DNA of 64,000 nucleotides from Terana coerulea (taxonomy: Eukaryota; Basidiomycota; Agaricomycetes; Polyporales; Phanerochaetaceae). The translations under genes and the position numbers were made by a program. The stretch lies in assembly GCA_024811115.1 (NCBI GenBank), contig JAKOGH010000390.1, forward strand, positions 169,247 to 233,246, read 5' to 3'. Below the pieces are notes generated by a model. It saw only the letters and a program-made list of their open reading frames with translations. It searched no databases and was not told where the DNA came from. Below are positions 1 to 13,731 of this stretch, piece after piece. Each line of letters starts with the position of its first letter. Position 1 is the stretch's first letter.

Positions 1-1786
<1,786 letters not shown>

Positions 1787-2224
1787 ACCGCGTGTGTACA
1801 ATGCTGATCACGAACTTGGGGGTTTCAATTACCTTTGGTTAGACCCGAAGGATGGGTCCAGTGTCCGCTTCCTGTCATCTTTCTCACGTCATGTACAATG
1901 CCTCTGCGCGAACTATATGTCATTCGTCTCAGAGAGAACAATCCAGGGTAAAGCTTGGGGAAACCCGGACAAGTGGGTATGTAAACTGTATGAGAAGGGC
2001 GCCGCTGGGCATGCGCCGCGCTCGGACTCTGGACGAATGAAATAAAGCGAGCTCGATCTAATCATACGAGGCTTTTGATCACCCCCGCTCATATAGACGG
2101 CGAGGTTCGCTTTTCTCTCTCCTCCACCTCCTGCTAGCCCGCAGTCCTCTTGTCTCTAACCACCACCCCTTCCTTTTCCGACTCTACTCCCGTCTTTTCA
2201 CCCGCCCCGTCAAACACACTCAAA
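1787..2224. other. FUR1-EMG1 intergenic region
   Basis: About 440 bases with no supported gene. The first part must contain the FUR1 3' UTR. The last 120 bases before the EMG1 start are strongly C/T-rich (for example around 2112-2215), typical of a basidiomycete core promoter and leader. Confidence 0.4.
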
Positions 2225-3556
2225 ATGCACGGAGATAGCGGTTCAGCAGTCCCATCTCGCCGCAGGCGCCAGTCCCTCTCTGGCGACATTGCGAGCCCCG
2301 TTGCTCTCCCTGCAGAGAAAACCCGTACACTGCTCACGTACGCGCCGCCGAGGCCAAAGTCGACGCCTGCACGCGAGAGGCAGCACTCGCGGCGGAGGAC
2401 GATCGAAGACGAAGAGCACGAGCCCGCTGAGACCGAAAAGGAAGCGATGCAACTCGACGAAAACTCCTCGAGCTCCTCTCGGTCTTCCTCTCCCACCACC
2501 CCCCTCGACGTCCTGACGAACAACCAGGCCAACATCGCCCCCGCCTCCCGCCCCACGCGCCCTCTGCCCTCGTCCAAAGCGCGAAAAATGGCCGCCGTGC
2601 CCTCGAAGAACCCGCTGGCGGCGCCGGCGAACCCGCACATGCTGCCCGTGCAGGCCCACGTCCCAAAGGGCGGCGTCGCTTCGAACCAGCGGAGGCTGTT
2701 TGTCATTTTGGAGCAGGCGTGCTTGGAGGCGTACCGAGTCAGCACCGGTGGCAGGAACAAGAACGGTGGCGATGTCAAGTATGCGTTGCTTAACTGTGAT
2801 GACCATCAAGGCATTCTGGCGAAGACTGGGAGGGATATTGCGGACGCCAGGCCAGACATCACACACCAGGTGCGTTTGCTTGAGGCTGCGGCTCCTTTTA
2901 TCGGCTCACTTGGCAATTTTAGTGCCTGTTGACGCTCCTGGACTCGCCGCTTAACAAAGCCGGCCTGCTGCAAATTTACATTCACACAGCAAAAGGTGTT
3001 CTCATTGAAGTCAATCCTCATGTCCGGATACCGCGTACGTTCAAGCGGTTCAGCGGTCTTATGGGTATGTTATAGGATTATTCCCGTGCCCGGTTTCCTA
3101 ACCGTCTCTGCAGTCCAACTTCTTCACAAGCTGTCCATCCGCGGTCAGAATGGACCCGAAAAGCTGCTCAAGGTCATCAAAGTGTGTGGTCATCATGATT
3201 GTGCTATGCCGAACCGTGTTCACCTCAGCCCACAGAACCCTGTTACTGACCACTTGCCGGCGAACACCATCAAACTCACTCTGTCGGGAGATGCGCCAAC
3301 CATCCGCCTGTCCAAGTACCTGCCAACGCTTCCCGAGACACACTCAGTAGCTGTGTTTGTCGGTGCGATGGCGAGAGGAAAGGACGACTTTGCCGACGGT
3401 CTCGTTGACGAAAAAATCAGTATCAGCGACTACCCACTCAGCGCCTCAGTGGCGTGCGGCAAGGTATGTTCTGCGTTTCACCCTACTGAACAGTGTTTAC
3501 TAACATCACGGTCTTAGTTCTGCTGTGCGCTCGAGGAACTCTGGGACATTGTCTGA
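2225..3556 (+). CDS. EMG1: rRNA small-subunit pseudouridine N1-methyltransferase Nep1
   Basis: SPOUT-class methyltransferase that N1-methylates a pseudouridine of 18S rRNA and is needed for 40S assembly in the nucleolus. The N-terminal ~150 residues are low-complexity, rich in Ser, Pro, Arg and Glu, and look disordered. The conserved domain follows, with [57 protein letters not shown] and [13 protein letters not shown], in the family order. Four introns have good borders: after 2869, after LM-G near 3063, after VIK near 3180, and before [12 protein letters not shown]. The ATG at 2225 is the first in frame. The long N-terminal extension compared with the yeast protein is notable but common in basidiomycetes. 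Reading frame intact. Confidence 0.95.
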
Positions 3557-4159
3557 TTCGCTCATTCGGACTCTCTTTGGGCTCTGGATTGGTTTCTCTG
3601 GTCGAACTATCTTGTATCATGTATGTACTCTGCTCCCATCGTCGTCGCTCAAAACCCTTTCACCGTGACCACGCATTTCAACCTGCACTTCCCGCATCAC
3701 CCAACTTCAGTCTTTCCTTTCATACATAACCGCAACATATGGCGTGCCTTGCCGATTGTGCACTTAATTCTCGTACCCGCACGCCTTTTTTGTTGTACAT
3801 ATAGCTTCTACCCCGTTTGCGGGGCCCCTCGACTGCGACTCAACTTGCAGATCTGGGCTCCTTCATGTCTTGCGCATACCTAGACCAGTGTCGTACCTCT
3901 GTAGCATGTAGAAGCAATATAAAGCGATCCCTCCCGACTGTACATTATTTGTGCTATCTGCGCTACGCCAAAAGAGGATCCGAGTCTGGGGCGTCCGTTT
4001 CGAGGCACCACAGCGTTTGGGATCTTGCGGCACATCGATTGACCATCAAAAAGGCTGCCACCTCGACCTCTTATATCATCGCTTCTCGTCTCCAGCGCAC
4101 CAGACACATCCTCTCGCCTTCCACATACCCCTTCATTCTAGACTTTCCCCACACCAACG
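3557..4159. other. EMG1-SEC14 intergenic region
   Basis: No gene supported. It must hold the EMG1 3' UTR and the SEC14 promoter. A pyrimidine-rich stretch immediately precedes the SEC14 ATG. Confidence 0.35.
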
Positions 4160-5431
4160 ATGAGCTCTGCACAAGCCCCAGTCACAGACCCAAATTACAA
4201 GGCGCCTCCGGGGCGGGTGGGCAACCTCACTGCCCAACAGCAGGAGGCCCTTGACAAGCTGCGTGCGGAGGTCACGCAGGAGGGATGGTTCGTGCCAGAA
4301 CGCATGGACGATCCTACATTACTCAGGTGCATACACAACAATTTGCGGGAGGGGGACAACCGCGTCTCGTCATACTGTCGTTCAAGGGATGGCAACAGTG
4401 CTAACTATTCTGAAATCTGCTGCAGATTTCTGCGGGCACGGAAATTTGACGTCATCAAGGCAAAGGAGATGTTCAAGGCGGCGGAGGATTGGAGGAAAAC
4501 ATTCGGCGTCGAGGAAATTGTCGAGTACGTCGGGACATCACAGCATTACCTGGATAACCTCTGACTGTCCGGTTTCTAGCTCCTTTGATTTCAAAGAGAA
4601 GGCTGAGGTCGACAAGTATTACCCACAATTTTATCACAAGACCGACATTGTGAGTCATCTCTTTCGGGCCGTCAGCTCAATTGCAGATGGTCTGTCTGTT
4701 GTCACTACTGGGAGCCACGTCGACGTCAGGATCCCCTTATATTCATTGTCACTTCTTGACTTCCGGTGCCAATACTCTCCTGGTATCCTTGACCCGCTAT
4801 TGCAAGCGGAGACCTTGCTCTCAATCTCGTAGCGGACACTCGATCCGTTACTCTCCCCGCGCCTTGGATTTTTTTGCGGCATCGTCGCTGACCCGCCATG
4901 TTTTAGGATGGGCGGCCAGTGTACATTGAGCGTCTTGGAAAGCTTGACATTAAGGCCCTGTACGCTGTCACCACGATGGACCGACAGCTGAAACGTCTCG
5001 TCTTCGAGTACGAGCGCTGCCTCACACACCGCTTCCCCGAGTGCTCCAAGGCGATCGGGCACCCCGTCGAGACCTCGTGCACCATCCTCGATCTCAGCGG
5101 CGTGTCCCTGACGAACTTCTACCGCGTCAAGGACTACGTCATGCAGGCGAGCTCGATCGGCCAGGACCGCTACCCGGAGACGATGGGCAAGTTCTACATC
5201 ATCAACGCGCCGTGGGCCTTCTCCGCCGTGTGGTCCGCCATCAAGCCCTGGCTCGACGAGGTCACCGTTTCGAAGATCGACATCCTCGGCGGCTCGTACA
5301 AGGACAAGCTCCTCGCGCAGATCCCGGCGGAGAACCTGCCCAAGGACTTGGGCGGAAGCTGCAGCTGCGCGGGTGGATGCTCGCTTAGCGACGCCGGCCC
5401 TTGGCAGCACCAGGAGGAGGCCAAGGTGTAA
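4160..5431 (+). CDS. SEC14: Sec14-like phosphatidylinositol/phosphatidylcholine transfer protein
   Basis: CRAL-TRIO family protein that exchanges PI and PC and supports PI4P-dependent secretion from the Golgi. The N-terminus ends in LR-FLRARKFDVIKAKEMF, the classic CRAL-TRIO-N helix, then YYPQFYHKTD, then DGRPVYIERLGKLDIKALY and the lipid-binding core (SCTILDLSGVSLTNFYRV, YPETMGKFYIINAPWAFSA, LDEVTVSKIDILGG). The end, LGGSCSCAGGCSLSDAGPW, is the cysteine-rich tail typical of fungal Sec14. Introns interrupt after 4328 (re-entry near 4427), near 4528-4579, and 4650-4906. The larger third intron is unusual in this window. The ATG at 4160 has no in-frame rival. Frame intact, about 300 residues as expected. 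Confidence 0.93.
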
Positions 5432-5773
5432 GAGCGCGCGTGAGGCACAGGCGTATTACTTCGCGAGGCAGCCTCTCGGTGGTATGCTAGTTGGCAGGGT
5501 CGGTGGGTCGGAGAGGTGGATTGGACAGAAATGGGATGAACATTCTATATGATGTACTGTAGTAGTTTAATGCATTGGAGGCCGCTTAGTATCTGTCAAA
5601 GCTTTCGTCTGCGACTGTAAAGCTGGGTATGGAACTTATTACTAACAGTTACTTAAGTACTACACTCAGTCACGCTTCACGTGGGGACGACCTCGGTCAC
5701 AATAAGTGACACGTGTGACACGTTCCGCACCGAGGGGAGGGCGTTCTAGCGAGCGTTGTATACACAGTCCTCC
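5432..5773. other. SEC14-NDUFB7 intergenic region
   Basis: About 340 bases with no supported gene. A short direct pattern of GTGACAC/GTCAC words occurs around 5695-5720, just upstream of the NDUFB7 start; it could be a regulatory site but I cannot name a factor. Confidence 0.3.
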
Positions 5774-6198
5774 ATGGCGTCGTCCACCACTGCTTCTCAG
5801 GAAGAGCTAAAGACGGCCAAGGTGCCCCTAGCATGGCGGGATAGATGCTCTGCGTATGTATTCATCCTCTGCTCAGCTTACATTCAACATTAATCATCAA
5901 AGGGTTGCTTTATACGTACAGCCTGCTTATCCCTCTAAACGTCTGCCGGAGGGAGAAGTCGTACCTGCCATGGGAATGCGAGGATGAGAAGCACATATAT
6001 GAGAAGTGAGTCTTCTGTATCTTGCATTCCAGTCCTTTGCTTACACGCACTATGCTTCGTAGGTGCCAGTACGACGAGTGAGTAATTCGCCGCTCAAGCT
6101 CACCAAGGTTTACTCACATCTACAATTTGCACAGTTATATGCGTAGAATGAAAGAGCTCTCCCAGCGGAAAGCTGCCGCTGCTGAGGAGTCAGACTAG
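5774..6198 (+). CDS. NDUFB7: NADH:ubiquinone oxidoreductase subunit B18 (NDUFB7)
   Basis: Accessory subunit of mitochondrial complex I, folded in the intermembrane space by the Mia40 disulfide relay. Splicing four small exons (donors at 5854, near 6006 and near 6080; acceptors before 5922, 6062 and 6135) gives an 80-residue protein. It shows the family pattern PLAWRDRCSALLIPLNVCRR, then YLPWECEDEKHIYEKCQYDD. The four cysteines at residues 25, 35, 46 and 56 make two CX9C motifs, the hallmark of this family. It is easy to miss because no single exon is long. It converges on SCO1, another respiratory-chain gene, with only 166 bases between the stop codons. Frame intact. Confidence 0.93.
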
Positions 6199-6364
6199 CT
6201 GCCCATCCAGTATACCTGCTCGTCTGGAACCCTCGAATACTAGACTACCTGCACTTCCATTTGCACATTCCATCCGCACGTACAACGCAAGATGTGTCAT
6301 ATTCATGTCTGAGTGGGGTGTATGCTCATTACTCGGCTATCTACGTGAACAGTCCACGATGCAT

Positions 6365-7366
6365 CTACACCGTCTTGCCCGTCCGCTCTCTCCACGTCCC
6401 AATCTCCTTCTGAACCCGCGCGACGACTTCCTCCGCAGTATTGGCCTTCCCAAACGCCTCGACAAACTGCCCGTTGGGGTCCATGAAGTAGAAGAATATG
6501 GAATGGTCGACGAGGTAGTCGTCCGTGGGCTTCGCGTCTGGTGGTGTGGAGAAGTACACGCGGTACGACTTGCACGTCGCCTTCACGGTGTTGTAGTCGC
6601 CTGTGAGGCCTAGTAGACGTGGGTGGAAGTCTGAGACGTATCGCCGGACCTGTGCGACGGAGTCCCGTGCTGGGTCTACCGGAGATGAATATGGGCTGGA
6701 CGATAGGTCCGTATTCCTTGTCTGCATGGCCCCTATAAGCAAACGAAGCAAAAGTTGGGGCGGATCAGGGCGCACCCAGGTCGTTTACTGCTGCGCTCAT
6801 CTTGTCCAGCTCCTCAGGACAGATGTCCGGGCAGTTGGTGAAGCCGAAGTAGATGAGGCTCCATTTTCCGAGCAAATCCTTCTCAGTGAACGTCTCGCCG
6901 GTATGGGTCGTCAAAATAAACGGACCACCGACGTTCGGTCGTCCGACTTGCTTGTCTTCGAGCTCCTTTTCTGCAATATGGTATAAGAAGGTTAGAATGA
7001 TATCGTAGGCACATTCCACGTACGTTTGGCCTCCATGAGCTTCTGCTTCTCGTACCGGAAGTACAGGAACAGTGCCACGCCTGTTCCAACGAACAATGCA
7101 GCAGCCTTTGGAGTAAAGACCTGCAGGATATTCCATAGGTAGTCAGTGTCCGGAAGGATGTCCGTGCATTCGCGACTCACTCCGACCGCGGCTTTGTCAC
7201 GCCCGCCGCCTTCAGGCAGCGGCTGGGCGCGGGCGGGCGCCGTCGAGGATATTCCTCGTTTTGAACATTGCGGAATGGCGCGTGCTTGAATAGCTCTAGT
7301 GCGTGGTGCGTTTAGGCATGGCGAGGTTGCACACCGACGTGCTAGTCGAGGAGCAAAGGCAAGCAT
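6365..7366 (-). CDS. SCO1: SCO1-like copper chaperone for cytochrome c oxidase
   Basis: Mitochondrial inner-membrane protein that delivers copper to the CuA site of COX2. The N-terminus is rich in Arg and Ala, consistent with a presequence. A single membrane helix follows ([15 protein letters not shown]), then a thioredoxin-like domain with the copper motif in [14 protein letters not shown] and the distal ligand histidine in [14 protein letters not shown]. Two introns are clear: one in frame near 7121-7180 and one near 6985-7025; a third lies near 6730-6775. After the acceptor ending at CAG near 6724, the conserved [12 protein letters not shown] block is in frame, but the following VDPARD block is shifted by one base. 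The two meet at 6679-6680, where there is one G too many. I treat this as a sequence error in a functional gene. Confidence 0.88.
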
Positions 7367-7585
7367 CGGGTGTAGCGCCGCCGCTTCTGATCCGCTCCTA
7401 CTTAAATATGGGTGGGCAGCTTCCGGCTAGTCTGGACCATTCTACTGCACCTTGGGCACCTTAGGCCTCAAACATCGTTCAGAAATCTATGCATAGCAAG
7501 AGAGCTGAAGACAAGGACCATAGTGCTACACATGCTGATCATATAAGACAACAAACGGTATGCCAGTGATTGGTGTTCCTCCGAA

Positions 7586-8777
7586 TTACTTCTTGTCCTT
7601 ACCCTCCTGCTCTCCCTGCTGCTTCATACTCATCTCAATAGCTCTTGCAATCGCTTCTTCCTCGCTCAAGTCCTCATCGCCATCCCCATGCTCCTGCATT
7701 TCGACATCTCGCTGTTCTGACATCTCCAACGCTTGTCTAAGCATCGCTTCCTCCTCATCTTCTGTTGGCTCGGCGGGAACAGTCTCGCCCGCGGATGCAG
7801 CAGGTGCTTCTGGAGCAGGAGCGCTTCCGGAGGGCGCGGCGCTGCCTGATGCGGCGGCAGCGGCCGCTTGCCGCGCTTGCTCCTCCTCCATGGACATACG
7901 CAGAGCCTAGCACCATACCGTGAGTATGTGTATTAGCATGCATACATGAAGTACACGCACCATAGCAAGCTCTGGGTCGAGGCTTGGGTCCACGCCAAAC
8001 TCGTAGCCACCCGCCGCTCCTGCTCCCGATCCGGCTGCCGCTGATTCCGCGAGGACTTCATCCGGGATACCGCGGTCACCAGCAAGAATGGCCGAAGAAA
8101 CGATCATGTCGGATAGTAGATGCGGACCGGCTGGTATCGAGACCAGATGTCTAGGCGTATGTCATAGCATTAGCAGGCGAAAGCGTAGTGAAGGACAAAG
8201 ATGTACGAGTTGTCTGATGATACGTTCTCGACGAACGCCTTCAGGACTGCATTGTAGGGCTCCTCGACTGCTTCGCCATATGCGACAATGTCCACAGCCA
8301 CGCTGTTCTTCTTCAGCTTCTTGGCGAGGCGGACCATGGCCTTCTCGTCTGCACCATCGCCGACCAGGGGCGAGCCGATGAACACGATGATGCGTTGTCG
8401 GAGGTTCTTGTTCTGCCGATGCTTGAGGGCGAGTTGTGCAACTGAGATGGCGGTGGGGATGTCTGCTGAGCCTCCAACTTTGGCGGATGCTGTGTGCAGG
8501 GCTTTCAGGATCTGGCCCTGTTCTTTCGAGTTTGTTGCAAGGACTTCAGGACTGCATGTTCAGTTAGTAGCATACTACTATACCAAGTCGGACATACAAC
8601 GTACCCCTTCTCCGACATCGTCATCAAACCGACCAGATTCTCTGGATTTGAGTCAGTCTTTGCCTGGAAGACGGTGTTCACTGCGTCTGACTGCGCCTGA
8701 AACCTCGCGGGCTGGTAGTCACCATTCCGCATGTACTCGGAAGTGTCAATAATGAGCATAGTCGCTTCGAGCGGCAT
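7586..8777 (-). CDS. RPN10: 26S proteasome ubiquitin receptor Rpn10/S5a
   Basis: Regulatory-particle subunit that captures polyubiquitinated substrates. The start at 8777 gives [19 protein letters not shown], the standard opening of its vWA domain, which runs on through [30 protein letters not shown] and [10 protein letters not shown] to [11 protein letters not shown]. The C-terminal half is Ala/Glu-rich and contains three UIM-like helices: [30 protein letters not shown] and [15 protein letters not shown]. Introns with good borders lie near 7907-7962, 8150-8210 and 8550-8605. It ends with a short lysine-rich tail. Frame intact. It is transcribed away from the unknown gene at 9269. Confidence 0.95.
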
Positions 8778-9268
8778 CTTGGTCTAGCTGTCGGTCGTAA
8801 ATTGAGAAAATGAAGAAGTGCAGAGGAATGAGACGTTCAGTGAGAGTGCTGATCACGTCCGAGTCGCTGACGCGTCGAAGAGCGCAGACGCCGGAGACGC
8901 GTTCAGTATCTGAAGCGCCCGTGGCGTCGCTTGGCGGCCTTGTGGCTGATGCACCCGAATCCTTTTCATTTTCGCACACGACCTCGAAACTGTCGCCTCC
9001 ACACCCTCGACGCCATAATAACGCTCTGCGCAGCGGCAGGTGGCCAAGGATGTTTCCTTGTTGCGAGGATCGCCCCTGCATCCGACCCAACGTCACAGCC
9101 TTCCCGTGCGCAACGTGCCGCACACGGCCCAGCCGCCCCGCAATCATGCCTCTAGAATAAAAGGGACTTTGACCTGGAAGCCGCCCGGCCTGGCCGGTCA
9201 GACTTCGGTATCCAGCCACATTTGCAACTCTGCTTGTCGACTTCTCGCTACCACCACCAGCTACTGCT
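8778..9268. promoter_or_regulatory. divergent upstream region RPN10 / unknown gene
   Basis: About 490 bases between two starts facing away from each other. No coding sequence is supported. It probably contains promoters for both genes. I see no recognisable proteasome-associated control element that I can claim with confidence. Confidence 0.35.
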
Positions 9269-10003
9269 ATGGGTCGCTGGGCTGACGACTATGTGAGTGC
9301 GCTGTGGATGTCTCAAGTGGTCGTGTGCCTCTGACTGAAGTCTTACCGCCCCAAGTCTCATCTCCCCGCTGGGATGGAGCGTATTGGCTATGACTCAGAC
9401 ACCCAATGTTACACATTCCGCGACAACGACGGTTGCGTATACGAAGGTGGCCAATCTGGTGGCAACCTTAGGTTGGTCTCACGTCCTTCTGCCGGCGAAC
9501 AAGGTATGCTTTTGTCTTGACGCTGCCTGAGGAAGACTTTTGTATATTTATTTCGGAATATAGACGACGAGCCTATACGCATGATGCCCAACACACCCCG
9601 GCGGTCATCGAAGGCCGTGACCGGAACGCCCCTCACCCCCACGTCGCCGACGTCTTTCAGCGACTTCCTTCCTGCGCATCTCCTCGCGGGTGCGCCTCCT
9701 GTACAGCCCCCGCCGCGCCGTATGCCCACCATGAAACTGCAGTCGGCCGCCACTCTGCAGCGGTCTCAGACAAGTCCAGGGCGGGACAACTCCAAGCGGA
9801 CGCTCTGGAACGTCGTCCGGAGTGCGACGGTCCCTGCGAGGATGCGCAATGTCGTCGAGAATGCGACGCGCAGCCGCCAGTCTGGCAGACCAGAAGATGG
9901 TCAATACGCGCGGCTGGACGAGAGGTCGGCACCCGCCGCCCGTCCTCGACCCCCAATACCTCGAGCGACTCCTGCCAGACATCCCAAGTCCCCAACCGCA
10001 TAG
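9269..10003 (+). CDS. conserved-looking fungal protein of unknown function
   Basis: Three exons join cleanly: MGRWADDY, a donor at 9293, re-entry with SHLPAGMERIGYDSDTQCYT near 9356, a second donor near 9504 and re-entry near 9565. The product is about 195 residues. The N-terminal 55 residues have a compact pattern, GMERIGYDSDTQCYTFRDND followed by VYEG, which resembles the opening of small proteins often annotated in basidiomycetes as LysM or CBM50-like; that comparison is from memory and weak. The rest is disordered, with many Pro, Ser, Arg and Thr, including RPRPPIPRATPARHPKSPTA at the end. No signal peptide or membrane helix is visible. Function unknown. Existence is supported by exon phases that agree at both junctions. 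Confidence 0.7.
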
Positions 10004-10779
10004 AAACGCGAAATTCCTCCCTATGCTCTCATTCTTTCTCTCTTGCTGTATTTTTGGTACTGACGTCCGGAGTTGACTTGGCTACTGCGTCCTGCGGTGT
10101 GCTGTTTTCAAGTCAGCCTCCTGGCGCAGTATGGTGCGCGCGCTTTGTCTATCCTTCTTTATTGTATTCTACTTGGCACTAGGTGTACGGTGACTTTTGT
10201 ATCCGTTCTTTGTGTCTGACATTGCGTTTGAGTTGTATCTTGTCTTGACCGTAGTTAATCCTTGGCTATGCATCGACGCCGGTCCCGCAGCCGAAGCGCG
10301 TGCACAGTTCTCTCAATTTTCCTTCGGACGCCGTTCCCTTTAGCATGTTCTTCTTGGCCTCGAATGTACTCAAACTCTGCGTAAAACGTATACTGAATTA
10401 ATTATCATACTCTTGCCTGAGTTGCCATGTGTAATGCGTGGACGAAGGATCTGGAAAGAGAGCAGAAGTGCTCAGGAGCTTGCCCTAAAGTCGATCCGAT
10501 AAGGAATTGATGTAGCATACCCTGGCGGCAGCACAGCTCATCGCCCTTTGCCCAAGCCCCTCATCGTTCGCCTCGTTCCGCAAGGTCAGTGAGACGGGCT
10601 GCTCGCAGTCTTGGACGTCCCGCAGCGCACGTACTGACTGCTTCCCATCATTTTCTTGTCCTGCTGCGCCGCCCGCACCGCTTTTGCCGGAACCCCCATA
10701 TAATCTCGGGAACGCAACGTCACAGGGCATTCCCATCCATCTCCTCTTCTACGTCAACTCACTCAACTAGTACACTACA
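10004..10779. promoter_or_regulatory. ACT1: intergenic region with actin promoter
   Basis: No gene supported in about 775 bases. The 45 bases just before the actin ATG are a C/T/A-rich leader ending in CTACAATGG, as expected for a very strongly expressed gene. Two opposed open frames (10,485-10,736 and 10,589-10,870) overlap here but lack family features. Confidence 0.45.
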
Positions 10780-12407
<1,628 letters not shown>

Positions 12408-12772
12408 GCGCGCGAAAACTGACGGAGGGATTAATGGATGTCGTCGATGCAGTAGAATGCAAACTCCTTACGCTACGCCACGCCGTCGGTCGCTTTTGTT
12501 ACGTCTTCAGTGCATGCCTTTGGCCTATTAGTTTCTCACCCGCACACTCGGCTTGGGTGGGATGCGGTTTACATACATAGTTGAATGAAGAAATTGGAAT
12601 TCTGTAACTCAATATACTTATTGGCCCAAGCCTTGAGTTGCGAATAATCGTGCGGAGCACGGAGCATTTTGTTTCGCTTGTGGTAGACTGCTGATGTACT
12701 GACCTTGCATAAAGCCACAGGTGTCGCCAGTCACCGGTAGTAGTAAAGAATAGACCAAGCTCACGCGCAGGT
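12408..12772. other. ACT1-CGI121 convergent intergenic region
   Basis: Holds the two 3' UTRs facing each other. No gene is supported. An AATATA/AATAC-rich area near 12,585-12,620 could serve polyadenylation of actin. Confidence 0.35.
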
Positions 12773-13546
12773 TCATGTCATAACGCTTTTTGTTGCTACT
12801 GAGCTTATAACAATCTCGTCTACTACGGCACGTTCCCGTGTGGCGTCTTTGGATGCCTCTCCGATAGCCCGCTCGTGGGTCAGCTTGTGGTACTGCAGGC
12901 AGGATGGGTAACGGGCGACACGGCGCGACTAAGAGGGTACAAGCGGTGCTCACCTTCTTCACCGACGGCCAGTCTGTGATGCGCGCTAGGGAGGACATCG
13001 GAGATACGGTTCCATGCACAACGGCCTTCATTTTCTCGAGCGCGTCGGGAATGGGGCGGTCTATCCGGATAACGAAGAGGGCCTTGGAGCCGTCGCTCAC
13101 GCCATACCGTCTAAAGGCCTCGCTGATCTGGAAGCCAGGGACGAGTTACAAGGATCGCGTGCGAGAGCAAAGAATCGTGACGTACGTTCGTGCTGGGATT
13201 CAGCGTCCAGAGGACCTCGGAGTGCACGGTCTTGGTGCGCAAGGAGCTTCGGGTAGCAGCTAATATTGCATGATACACAGCGGTCCGCAGGTGTAGCACG
13301 CTTGTGATCTACGTGTAAAGATCAGTCAGTATAAGGCATGCAGCTAGGGGCCACAAAGCGCACCAGACGAGCGTCGATGAAGGCGAAGTTCACCGCTTCG
13401 CGTTCGGCGTCGCCTTCAGGACCGGGGGCCGTCGAGGCCGCCACGAGCCGTGTCTTCAGCGCCGCAGCATTGTCGACCTCGGAGAACAAAGCGACATGCA
13501 CGCTCGCGTACTCCGAGGGGAACTGAGAGTAGTTGTAGACTTCCAT
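12773..13546 (-). CDS. CGI121: EKC/KEOPS complex subunit Cgi121
   Basis: Partner of the Bud32 kinase in the KEOPS complex, which makes N6-threonylcarbamoyladenosine on ANN-decoding tRNAs and also affects telomeres. I chose the ATG at 13,546 (MEVYNYSQFPSEY) because that is where similarity to the family begins; an open frame continues upstream without family features. Visible blocks are VHVALFSEVDNAAALKTRL, NFAFIDARL-ITSVLHLRTA, KTVHSEVLWTLNPSTN, ISEAFRRYGVSDGSKAL and the C-terminal EIVISSVATKSV. Introns near 13,300-13,362, 13,127-13,185 and 12,897-12,950 join in phase. Frame intact, about 200 residues as expected. It is divergent from the PDI gene with 185 bases between starts. Confidence 0.92.
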
Positions 13547-13731
13547 GAAATACGTCCGCGACCAAGAGCAGGACTGGCCGAAGCTGGCGTCTGCTTTCAT
13601 GAATAAGTCTATGGGCGCCTCCGGACAGAGCCTCCGCCGCTTCGGCTTGGTGACCACGTCTCGCTCCTTACACTCACACTCCCTCTGGTCAGAACATTCT
13701 TGGATACAGGTCGCATTGGCTTGTGCATCTC

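Noticed and set aside
2134..2778. Long open frames antisense to the EMG1 N-terminal exon
   Set aside because: They mirror a GC-rich, low-complexity coding exon and have no domain, whereas the + strand frame leads directly into the conserved Nep1 domain.
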